In this document: piece by piece, positions 42,268-53,460 of the stretch
Position numbering within the stretch: position 1 is the first letter of the stretch
How the letters are laid out: the number at the start of each line of letters is the position of its first letter
DNA from: Antedon mediterranea
Taxonomy: Eukaryota; Echinodermata; Crinoidea; Comatulida; Antedonidae
Reading direction: 5' to 3'
Length of the DNA: 64,000 nucleotides
Assembly: GCF_964355755.1 (NCBI RefSeq)
Contig: NC_092671.1
Span: 5,469,001 to 5,533,000 of the forward strand
The notes under the pieces: generated by a model
What the model saw: only the letters and a program-made list of their open reading frames with translations
What the model was told of the DNA's origin: nothing
Database searches by the model: none
Position numbers and translations under genes: made by a program

Positions 42268-43570
42268 ATTTGTTTTTATTATGAATACGAACACAAATCC
42301 AAATGCAGATTACAGATATGGCGGTCAATAAAAAACAGGATGGGAAGATCCAATACTATAAAGAAATTTTAATTATAAAATTAATCATAATTTAAAATGT
42401 CAACTAAAATATTGTAATGCATATTAATGTAATTAGTATGTGTTATAATTATTGAAGTTGAGGAAAAGACTATTTATCTTAGAAATAAATCTGGATATAA
42501 ACCTCATTGTTAGACCTTGAAAACTAATTATGAAAAATTATTTTTAGTCTTGCTTATAAGTGAACCCTGGTTTGATACGGCAATTTAAGTTTTAAAACAA
42601 GAATATTACATGTTTGCACGATTAAAATGACACTGTAGAATTTCTTTTTTATATTTAAAAAATGTTTACATTCCTAAATTAATTTGCTCATTAAAAATCA
42701 ATAAAAAATGTAAGAATGGTTCTTGGTGATCAAGACCAGAACCAATTGGGTTCTTGATGTCTGTGGTGTTGTACCCATTTCTGTTGGCAAGTAATATCTC
42801 CTGCTTAATTAAGAGAACCAGGCCCTGTGATTAAATACTTTTTAATTGAAAAGAAAAAGTTTATCAATTAATTAGTAATTAATTAGTTTTAATAGGAAAT
42901 TTAAAAATTAGTTCAACAAAAACTATGAAACCGAAGTAAATAATTTAACAAACAGGTTCATTCGTCTACATCTATCTTTTTTACTTTTACATGTCCACAT
43001 CGCGTTTGATTGATAAATTAAAGTTGTGCATGACATCACGTAATTAACTGACAACGCTGGCATGTTTTTAAACACCCTCACTGGTCTACAAACTCTATGT
43101 CATAAGAAGGATATAGTGTTTCCTGCCTTGTATCTGGGACTGAAGATTACTCAAGGCAAATACATGTTTGAAGATGTTCATAAATAGAATGTGTATATGG
43201 TGGTTGAAAGGAGATGTCATCATGTCATGTGACTTTCAGGAGGAAAAGTTTAAGTGACCTCTTGATTGAATTTAAATTTTCTTGTGAGTTTGTTGAAAAG
43301 TCTGTATTTACAGCTATGAAGTGTTTCTTCATGACGTGTTATCTTTCTAATTCAACTATACTTTCAATATTGATAGTGGAACTGTATCGTTCTTATCCCA
43401 GATCCTAGGTTCAAATCTTTTCTTTGGATTTTAAAAAATCACTCTAAATGTGCTTTATAAAAACAACTGTTTAACATTCATCATCTTTTTAACAAATAAA
43501 TGAAAGCTGACTATTTTTAGACATTTTTTTGAAATTCATTTAATGTAATGTTTGAACTTTTTTATTTTTC
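42268..43570. other. Non-coding stretch before the signal-peptide exon
   Basis: About 1.3 kb of AT-rich DNA with no recognised element or exon. Confidence 0.4.
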
Positions 43571-43845
43571 TAGTGTGAAGACGTGACAACAAAACCTGTT
43601 AACTTTGAATTTTCAAGAATTGTTTCAAGATATCAACACCTTGACAGCTAACAAACTTGTACGACCGATTCTGATTCACTTGTATTTGGATTATATAGAA
43701 CTTTTTGGAGTTATTTATTGACCGTATTTAGATTGTGAAAGAGATGCTGAATACGACTTAAAAACAATGACAATGTGGTAACTATAATTTATGCTGAAAA
43801 CCGGTGATATATTTGGATTAACTGACCGCAAAAACAAAAAACAAA

Positions 43846-43963
43846 ATGACACATTATACAAGGAAATCCCCAATTTTCAGTCGCATACATATTATATTAT
43901 TTGTTGTGGTTACTCAGTCATCCTTAGGAATCACGTTAAACACAGATGCCTATAGCCATCCAT
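43846..43963 (+). CDS. Candidate first coding exon with signal peptide, gene unknown
   Basis: ATG at 43846 opens 39 codons and one base, then a consensus donor GTAAGT at 43964. The peptide has a basic N-terminus (HYTRKS), a hydrophobic core (IHIILFVVV) and a small-residue region (QSSLG) that could be cut by signal peptidase. Upstream, a pyrimidine tract and TTTCTAG at 43573 could be an acceptor, making a roughly 390 nt exon with 5' untranslated sequence. No following exon could be assigned with confidence; the next 20 kb would then be largely intron. The product is not recognised; a secreted or membrane protein is inferred. Confidence 0.4.
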
Positions 43964-43964
43964 G

Positions 43965-45308
43965 TAAGTACGCTATTTATATTTTTATCGTTTTTTTACA
44001 AAAGAAAATGCAATCAGTTCTTAATTGATTGAATGCATACATTTGCTGGAAAATATGATTATGCTAATATTCCCAAATGGTTTGCAAGACCTGGTATTTT
44101 AGGAATTACAAATCAATAAACAATATATGGAAAATGATTCAAATTAATTCTTGAAGAAAGAATGAAGAAAAGAAATGGTTGTATTTGTATGCATAGTGTT
44201 TTTTCCCTGATGAACCATGAGACTGAAAGTATACTGTACTGTAGGATTTACTGTAGGTATACCTGATGCTTTTCTACCAAACTTGTGATACAGTCAGTCA
44301 AGTGTTGGCTGTCAATTTAAAATAACTTTGATATAATACTGTATGTGTAAGAGAATGTTAAGTAAAACAACATTGCTACAGTAGATATTCAAAGAATGGT
44401 AATAAAACAGCATTAACTTAAATATACTCTTAATCAAACCAAATTCCTTGTTTCAAAATATAACACAATACCTTTTAAATACATTTTCAACAACTTTCCC
44501 ACTATCATAAATATCATTTGATTACCACAACAGGCAGTAAAAGTGTAAAGTTTTGCGACTTTTACATTACAAAGTAAAGAAAAAAAAAATCTTTTACTAG
44601 GTTCTACTTAAAGCAATACTGGAATTTAATGGTAAATCCTTGTTTAAAAAATAATTTAATGACAGAATTAACACCCTTTAGAACATTCGGTCGCTTACTT
44701 ATACTATTGCCAGCAGCTGAAGTTGTCGTTAATCACCGATTTGACAGCCACTTTCAGAGGCATTTGCATACGTTTTTATCTTACTATACTGAAATGCTAA
44801 TCTTTCCTTCAGTTTGATTTTATGATTTATAAAGTTAAAATTGTGCTTTTTTATAAAAGTATTTATTCCAGTTTTGTTTGTTAATAGTTTGATAATAATT
44901 TGTATGCGGTTAGATTGTTTGTCTCTTGTCATTTTGTAAGTGTACAAGAATTTCCTTAATAAATTTGTGTGATTTTTGGTAGAAATATTTTATAATAATG
45001 ACGTGTATTAGTGTATTTTGTTGTTGATCATGCATGCAATATTTGACAGTGAAACTCACAATCTATTATTTAATAGATTCTTTTAACAATTCCATTCTTA
45101 TTCTCCATTTAAAAGTGATTATAAAGCTAATAGCCTGAGATATCATAAAACCAATGGTCTGTGATATATACAACACAATACAGTAACGGAACTATATTCA
45201 GTTTAAAAATATGGTAGATACTGTAGACCTAAAGAAAGCCTTTTAGTCATGCTGACGCACCTACAGTATATCTCCAAAATTGTTTTTAAAAAAAAACATT
45301 ATTTTATT
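43965..45308. other. Possible long intron, no feature recognised
   Basis: AT-rich non-coding sequence following the candidate signal-peptide exon. It has many ACTGTA words and no repeat boundaries I can define. Confidence 0.35.
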
Positions 45309-45310
45309 TA

Positions 45311-45473
45311 TAGTAGAACCCCTTCACTATTACTGTGAGGGAACACTTGTTCAAATGGCAATACATTTTAACACTGCAACCCACTCCTATTCAGGGGACA
45401 CCGTGACCCCTATTTAGGGGACACTGTTGGCGGGTCCTGAAGGTGTCCATTAATAGTGGTTACCGTTCTGCTG
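45311..45473. mobile_element. 163 bp MITE with TAGTAGAACC ends
   Basis: The left end TAGTAGAACC with CACTATTA is mirrored by the right end TAATAGTGG with GTTCTGCTG. TA flanks both sides (45309-45310, 45474-45475). The inside has two GGGGACACYGT blocks. It is Tc1/mariner-like by the TA target, and a related fragment lies at 63.2 kb. Confidence 0.6.
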
Positions 45474-45479
45474 TATTAA

Positions 45480-46545
45480 ATATTGTACCTTTTAGTATTA
45501 TTAAGGCCCTACACCACCAGTTAACTGTGGGGTTGGATTACAGTATCTGGTATTAATATACAGTACTTTTGCTGTTATTCATATTATTAGTTTGAAATTA
45601 AAAACAACAATTGTATTTCATACAATATCTAGCTTTTCATAGTTTACTGTATCCATTTTCTTTTTAAATGTTTATAGCTAAACCTCCTTTGGAGACCAAA
45701 ATTACTAAACTTATATTGAAAGATTAGGCCTACAGTATATTCCAGAAGAAAGCATTTAGAGATTGTATGATGCCTGTCTTGCACTGTTTTTCAACTCTCT
45801 CAAAAACATTCTTATATGACATATCTCCTCATTATGTTACTTTACATGCCTTCAGTGCATGTTTTTAATACCAAATATGATATTTTGATTTATCTTTCAT
45901 AATCCTACCTCGTTAGTAAGAAGCATTGAATAACTGTATGATACTTTAGCCTCAATACAATGAAAGATATTTTTTACTTCAATATTCTTCAGATCCTCTT
46001 AATGATTTGAAATTTGCCAGGATCTTTCTTAACAATAATAGCAATAACAATTTTTTTTTATCTTTGACTTCCAATTATAGTTTTACCCAAAAGCAAATTT
46101 ATTACAAGAAAAACATATCAGCTTTCTTTTCCTTTAGGTGATAATAAATATTTTCCAATCAACAATACACCACTTTTCTTAATTACCAGCTTGTGGGCTT
46201 TAATAACAACTAAGCCCTATTCAAAAATAACTTGCTTTTTTTCGTGATTTATTCACTTTTTTATTCTATAATTTTCTTTTTAACCAGCTTGCCTCTAGCT
46301 CATACGTGCCTATCTATTGAGCCTTTGCTTCATATCTAATTTCATAAAGAAATACAAAACAAAAATGTCAATGCTGTAATTAGTGGCTATTTGTCCGACT
46401 GTAGTATTCATGATGTAATAAAAAATGCTATACCTGTACCAAAGTTGGAAAACAGTCAACATTGCAAGTGGATAGGATTATTAAAATATTATATAACAAT
46501 AATAAAAAATAGACAGAAAAAAAATATGTATAACAATTTTTTAAG
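45480..46545. other. Non-coding stretch
   Basis: About 1 kb of AT-rich sequence. No element or exon was recognised. Confidence 0.4.
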
Positions 46546-46547
46546 TA

Positions 46548-46701
46548 TCAGCTGCTGCTTTTTTAAAGATTTTTTCAAGAGCTTTTCCAACTTTCGTAAA
46601 TCCTTGTTTGACACCGAAGTGTTTAAGGTGATGTCAAACAAGGACTTACAGTACGAAAGTTGGAAAAGCTCTCCAAAAAATTCCGTAAAAATAGCAGCTG
46701 A
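46548..46701. mobile_element. 154 bp foldback MITE
   Basis: The ends are TCAGCTGC and its inverse, flanked by TA on both sides. The inner arms AGAGCTTTTCCAACTTTCGT and AATCCTTGTTTGACA pair with later sequence, so nearly the full length folds into one hairpin. It is mariner-like by the TA target. Confidence 0.75.
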
Positions 46702-46703
46702 TA

Positions 46704-47811
46704 TAATTGCAAGACGTTAGCCGTGTTTCATAACAATATATTTAAAACAATATTATTAAATTCATTATGCTAATTAATTAGTATCTAGGTTTTTACAGTA
46801 GATTAAAAATAGAAAATTATCAGACTGTAAAAAAAATATTATACTGCATGAATGGCTTGTTACAGTACAGTGTAATGGGTATAATGCCAATAATGAATTT
46901 GGTTTTTTTTTTAACTTACCGTACAGTATAAAGTCCTCATTTGTAATTTCCTTTTCACATTTAAAACCAAAATGAAATCTCAATGTTTGACCATGACCCA
47001 ACAACTAGATTAAAACGATTAATTAATTTGATTACTTTGAAAATGTTTAATCTTAATTACCAAAGAAAAAATTAATTATGATTAATTATTTGATTATTTT
47101 TTTTCACACAAATGTTTGTTTATTTAAAATAAATTCTTAGATTTTAAAAAATTGACCTTTAAGGTTACACCTAAATGTATTTTATTTGTATCAACCACTG
47201 TTTTCTCTTTATAACATACAATGACATATTCATTATAAATTCAATAAACCATTATTTCTGTCTTGTTCGTTTAAAAGTAATCTAAACAATTTATGTAAAA
47301 ATTATATAATATTTTGCCATGAGCAGTCCCTGTCCCTGACATACATTTCCCTTTACATAAAGGTATTAAAATATTAATTCTGCTAAATTAAGTATTCTTT
47401 TTACATTGTTAATTCAAATTTAATTATGTTTAATATCAATATACATGTACCAGTCAAAAATCAGCAGTAATAATATAATTTTGTATAATATATTGCTATG
47501 TAAATATTATATAAACATTATTTTGATCGACCTTGATTTAAAAAAACAATTTAATTATATGTATTTCAGAAATGTCTAGTTTTGAATCTCCATACTACGA
47601 AAGCTTTCATTTCAATATAATTATAAATTATAGGATTAGGTGTAGTATTTTTTAAGGTATGATAATTAGTGATTGAGACTAAATGTCTAAATTAAAGTAC
47701 TGTATGTACGATACAAATTTGGAGATTGTAAAATGAAACCAGTTATTCACAAATGTATTGTAAAGGCCTAAACTTGTTACCTTGCTACTGTATTAGACGA
47801 GTATACACTGT
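46704..47811. other. Non-coding stretch
   Basis: About 1.1 kb of very AT-rich sequence. No gene or repeat was recognised. Confidence 0.4.
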
Positions 47812-47815
47812 TTAA

Positions 47816-47962
47816 GCTCTGTCTACACTATCAAACTAGTTTGACAAAAAGAAGTGTGATGTATAGTAGTGATATACCCAATGATAGTGATGACACCATC
47901 ATGTCCATATATGGGCATATCACATTTTTTTGTCACATAAAATTTGATAATGTAGACAGAAC
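47816..47962. mobile_element. 147 bp TTAA-flanked MITE
   Basis: The left end GCTCTGTCTACACTATCAAA is the inverse, with small differences, of the right end ending in GTAGACAGAAC. TTAA lies at 47812-47815 and 47963-47966. It is piggyBac-type by target duplication. Confidence 0.7.
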
Positions 47963-47966
47963 TTAA

Positions 47967-50640
47967 GACATGTTTAATTAGTGTACACTTTTTTACATTC
48001 GCATTTTAGAGAACCTGCCCTGAAATTGTTTCTTAAAGTGTAAACGAAGATTGAACGATTTAAAGAGATTTTCTGCCATCTCTCTTACTTTAGTAAGACT
48101 TTGCAGCGATTAAACCGCATTTGGCATAACGTATGCATTTGTAGAAATTTAGGAGATAATGTTACAAATATCCAATTGTAAAACGCATTAAAATTGTATT
48201 GCACACGATAATGATCACAAAATAGATGCCAACCTGATTAACGGCATCATGATTTATGTGCGTGCAAACTATGGCTTTGTCTCAAATTGCAGAAAGATTA
48301 TGTAACGATCGTTTTCGTCGTTAGAATTTCTGATATATATTTTTAGAAATATAGAATACAGATTTATCTTCTACTGAAATTTAGTACTGTAGTTCAAAAT
48401 TCATTGTTAATGAAATTTAAACCCTGCAGCACGGTCATTTCGTAGTATTTTACCAAAATTAAATTCATGATTAGTTTTATATAATTATAGTAATTATACT
48501 ATTTGATTGCAGTCTGAACTATTGTACAGTAGAAGCTACTGTATACACTTGTCTCGGAATATTTTATAACAAAACAAACTAACTATAAACTTATACAGTA
48601 TAATGCCGATTTTAGGAATTAATCAAGTAATATATGGATGCAAAAGAAAGGGAATAAAAAACTTTGAAATAAACTATATTTTTTTGTTGCCAAGACATGC
48701 AATTTTGCTAAATTCACAAGTTCACAAAGTCCCCCTTTTCCTAGGCGTAGGCTTATCTTTGGCAGGGTGAAATTTGTTTAAACTGGAGGAAGGGTGAACA
48801 TCCTCTGTGCCCTTGCCATTACATCCTTACGTACTACGAAGTACCACGCATGTCACATGTTTGTATTGAGATAGAATAAATCCTATTTCATCCTCAAATG
48901 TAGGACAAATCTAGTACGACTGCACATGACTTTAATAAACTGAATAATTAAACTAGGAAATTCAATCAACTTTAGCAAAGAGAGAAGATACAATTTGTCA
49001 CCTTTGGGACAAATTGGTTTTGACAGTATTAGAACTATACATTCACTATCAAAACAACATGAAGAGGGAGATTATCGTGTGAAAAAAATCAAATTATAAT
49101 TAATGTTGAAAAGAGCTTATCAATATCAGCGTATGTGACGTTCACATATTTACAGAGAATTGTATGTTTAAATATGATTCTTTAATGGACCATGGATGAT
49201 TATTTGTAGCCTCGGTAAACATTAATTTGTTTCGTTTTGACCAGGCACAGCACTTGGAATGATAATCATATCAAGTCTGTACAACAGTTGATAGAAACAA
49301 AATAGAAAGTTATGGACATTAATGCAAAGTAAAGTAGTTGATAGATAGAAATAATTGAAATTAATAGAATGCTGCACGATTAATTAATTAATTGTTGGCA
49401 TTAGTTTGTATTATTTTTAAATGTACTGTGTACAGCATGTCATCTTTAGTAGAAAAAAAAAAGTGAATTTAAGCTCCCTTTCCAATACCTCTAAATACCC
49501 CTTACGAAAAATAAATATTTGCTGATTAGATACTTGTATGCCTTATTAGAAAATTATAGTTAATCAATTATTATATATTTTTGTTATTTGTTTGTAACTA
49601 GTATTAGTATAGTAACTTTATTTCATACTGTAGGTACTGTAGTTTAGAGTTAGTAATGTGTTTCTTGCAAACTTATTGTATTAATGCTATCTGTGTATGT
49701 GTACATGCAGGTACCTACAGTATAATTGTAAAGTTTGTGTATACTGTATGTTGTAGGTCATACTATGATTTGTACCAAATTTGATTGCCATTTTAATAGG
49801 ATAAAACAATACAAACAAGGAAGCTTTATAAATTTGATCACTAGCAGGTTTATAAGGATTATTATGACCCTGGCATGTCTGCGATCGCAATTATGTCCAT
49901 GATTTTATTTTAGTCGTGATACACATTTTTATCCCAAACATTCACAAGTAATTATTTATGTAATCTGTTTTGATTATTTATTGTAAATCGTCATGGTAAC
50001 TTGTATAATAAGCACAGACTATTATGTCGAAGTTTATCAAAAAAGAAGTTTGTAGTTATCATTATTATGGGGTTCACGTTTACAGACTAAGTGGGTGTTA
50101 TTGATAGCTCGTTTGCCCGTAGGGACAGATTATCCTTACTTTTATATAACTAAATGGGAACTTTGATTTTCTACAAAGTAGAGCGACAGATTTGGAAAGT
50201 ATCTTGAAATATAGTCACAAAAGAGAAGTTAAGTGTAGACGTGTACATAATCAGTTCTTTTCTTTGATAATAATCTATTGATTATAAATGTATGTTGTCA
50301 ATATACTGTACATCCAGCATGTACAAAAGGTATGTTGAATATAATACATCTACCTATAATAGTTCATAAGGCAATTTCCTTTTTGTTGTCTGTCATTGAA
50401 TGTACCTAGAAACCATCAAAGCTGTGCCGAGGAAGCATGTTACACTTTACAGCGTACCCACATTTGCACAATTAAATATCGTGAGCTACTGTCATTTGTT
50501 CCAAGGTCATCGGTCGTTTTGAAAGTTACCTATTTATAAAAACCTCAAAACGCTGTACTACTATACACATTATTTACACCAGTCTTTTTTTTTCAAACAT
50601 ACTCCCATAATGCAGCTAGTAATCCGCGCAAAGTTGTGTT
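47967..50640. other. Long non-coding stretch
   Basis: About 2.7 kb of AT-rich DNA with no supportable exon. Short open frames lack coding character. Confidence 0.4.
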
Positions 50641-50649
50641 TTGACCTTA

Positions 50650-50790
50650 TTACCAGGTACCCATTTGTACACCTGGATGTAGAGAGGTACCGGTAAGTAA
50701 AATGTCTTGCCTAGATACAAGCAATGTGACAAGCATTGGATTCAAACCCACGATCTCTTGATCATTAGTCCAACATTCAACACACAGCAC
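50650..50790 (-). repeat. Degenerate tRNA-related SINE-like fragment
   Basis: The order of ACCAGGTACCCATTTGTACA, ACCTGGATGTAGAGAGG, AAATGTCTTGCC and GGATTCAAACCCACGATC resembles a repeat common in marine invertebrate genomes whose minus strand carries a tRNA-like B box. It is a degenerate single copy. Confidence 0.45.
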
Positions 50791-52693
50791 CACATGCTCT
50801 ATGAACAAGGTAGTACTGTAGGTGTATTGAACATATTATTATTACTTAACTTAAAGTTATTTACGAATTACAGTAATCAACGCAAGCATTAATAGTTTGA
50901 AGTGCATCTTGCATTATGAATTAATTAGACTAAAATAGTTTATCATTATGATTGGCAGTTTTCTAATACTTTATGAAGAATGTGGTAATACACATTTTAT
51001 CCCAAACTATTGTAAATTTAAATTGGAACAGAAAGTAGAGTAGTCATTGGTACTTCAATGATTAGTGCTAAATTCATTGAATGACCCTTAAACACGCACG
51101 CAACTACTTTACAATGTTTCAAGTCTATTCTAAAGTGTGAAAGACTATTTACTTCAAAAGTTTTCAATGAAAGGAAACTGGGCATTGCCTTTTATTTGTG
51201 CAAGTACGGTTTTACTGTTCAAATAGTTTAGGTAATTGTTCATTTTGTGCTCAATCATAAGGTTATTGACTGCCAATGTAGTAGATTATTAGATAATCTT
51301 TGAAACTCTTTCATTGCTGTCATTGAATAGGTTTACATAGTGAAACGCTATTTATTTATCTTTATACTCGGTTGAGCAAAGTCGTTATAGTTTGATTAGG
51401 TTTTTGAAACATTATAGAATTTTTCAGCAAAGGATGGTATTAAATAGGCTATCGTATTGTATTTAACTTCAGTAAAATTTTTTTTAAATATATCAATTTC
51501 GTAAACTTGTTTGCCTTCCAATCGCAAGGTCCGGGGTTCAATCCTGTCCTAGTGCCTTGGTTGTACAGTAACTCACGACTCTTTCAACCCTACTCCCTAA
51601 GCCTAAAAAATGACAATTAGTTTATAAGCATGATAAATTATATAATATTTATCCATCCTGTGTAATTGGTGGGTTTGTGCTTGCTGTTGAATGCATATGA
51701 AATCAAATTTGTTAAAATAAATATAAAAACAATTAGGGAAAAAAGAAAATTGATTAATTACTTTATTTCAAACCTTTTTAACAAGGGTTGTCCTAACCCC
51801 TTTAAACTGCATGCAATGTCTGGAAAATAAGAATAATCTTAAAGTTTAAACCATCCATTTCCGATTAGATCAACTCCCGGTACATTTAGCTGTAAAACTA
51901 AATGATTACTGTAGCTGGTTGAAAATTACTATTGGGAAGAGCCACTTTTCTACTTCATAATGCTGCTTTGTATTGTATAATCAATGAGCTCCTAACGTGA
52001 TGTAGAAAAACTATAAACAACTCTACCAAATAATGTCGATGCTCGTACAGATCATTTCCCTAAATTCAGAATAATCACAGGATTTATCTTTACCTGTCTG
52101 GAAAAATGTACTGATTTTTAGTAGCAACATTGAATTTGTACTGTTTTTCATTAGCATACTCTTTATTCTCAATTAACATTAAAATGTACACATACCTTAG
52201 AGAAATGATTTAGTACTTCATGGTCACACTACTGACCATTATGTTTTCAGACTAGTCAATAGTCTGTTTTGCATTATGAAAATGACCATTGTCCACCAAC
52301 TAATAAATAATTCTCAAAGCATAAGGTTATTTTTAATAGTGTCTGGTGGGAGTAGGCTACACAACTATTAATAATTTCTTTAAAAATGGAAATATTAATA
52401 ATAAATTACTAAACTAGCTGTAATTGATGACTTTTGTCACTAACTTAGCTGTGATAAAATAAAATAAAAAACTTGTAATAATACTTTAAACATGTTCTGT
52501 TGATAAATGAATTGACATCGTCGAGTGTCATATCTTCCAATCTTTGGTGTGAGATTTATTAAAATGTTATTTTAGACTTTTCACTTTTGCAAACATGCTA
52601 TCAATTATTTAGTAAATGAAAGTTGATGTTGTTGATTAAGTTGTTACTACAAATTATCCATTGCCTCTCTTATGTTTGACATGTTAAGCTCAC
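50791..52693. other. Long non-coding stretch
   Basis: About 1.9 kb. A tRNA B-box-like GGGGTTCAATCC occurs at about 51534 without a matching A box, so it is probably a SINE fragment. Nothing else was recognised. Confidence 0.4.
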
Positions 52694-52696
52694 TAA

Positions 52697-53116
52697 GGCC
52701 CCGTTTCTGCTGCCAATCCCAAATATACCGTATAAATATACCGTATATATACCGTATATAAAATTCGTGCACCGTTTTCCGCTGCACATACTTCATGGGT
52801 GGGCTGTAAAAAAGTTGGCTTTCATTACCCAAAATGCATTTCGTGAGAGTATGGATTGACCTCTAGAGTCTCGTGTAGTGGGCCGGGTCACATATACGGT
52901 ATATTTTGAGTGCAGCAGAAACGGGGTACGAAATATACGGTATATTTTGGAATATACCGTATAATATCCACAAACGATGGGGATATTTATGCGGTATATA
53001 TACCGCATATATATACGGTATATTTTTTATGAGACCCGTTTCTGCTGCCAAAAAATATACCGTATATAAAATATACCGTATATATACGGTATATTTTTGG
53101 CAGCAGAAACAGGGCC
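52697..53116. mobile_element. 420 bp Harbinger-like MITE rich in TATACCGTATA
   Basis: The ends GGCCCCGTTTCTGCTGCC and, inverted, GGCCCTGTTTCTGCTGCC are flanked by TAA on both sides (52694-52696, 53117-53119). Inside, the words TATACCGTATA and TATACGGTATA recur more than ten times, and two further copies of the terminal motif (CGTTTCTGCTGCC at 53037, inverted GCAGCAGAAACGG at 52912) suggest nesting or tandem MITE ends. Confidence 0.75.
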
Positions 53117-53260
53117 TAATAAGTCCTAATTCTACATTTTCAGACCACCCAAGTCCCAGAATTATCCTAGGGTGTATGAGATAAACATTTACAGTATGTT
53201 TCATAGCTATACAGGGCTCCTATTTACATTGCCCTGTGAACCTGTAAAGTGTTTAGAGGG

Positions 53261-53460
53261 CCTGTTTCTGTTGCATAACCCTGAATAACCATTTATTTTA
53301 AATTAGATTAAGAAATAAAATGTACACTGTACTGACCTCATTTCTGATTTCATTTTGTGCTCCCAAAAACATCAGTAGGTGTAGGTCGTTGGTAAAATGT
53401 CAACATTACCCAAAATGCAATGTATTCAGAGGATCAGTCAAGATTTTGTGATAGTTGACC
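53261..53460. mobile_element. Partial relative of the 52.7 kb MITE
   Basis: It starts GGGCCTGTTTCTGTTGC and shares TTACCCAAAATGCA and the following block with 52815-52860. The other end was not found. Confidence 0.4.

Noticed and set aside
46391-46720. 109-codon plus-strand open frame
   Set aside because: Half of it lies in the foldback MITE at 46548-46701, and the rest has no coding character.
51505-51560. tRNA gene
   Set aside because: Only a B-box-like GGGGTTCAATCC is present; no A box or acceptor stem pairs with it, so a SINE fragment is more likely.
52647-53204. Several open frames of 61-113 codons on both strands
   Set aside because: They are translations of the TATACCGTATA-rich MITE, rich in repeated Tyr/Ile dipeptides.
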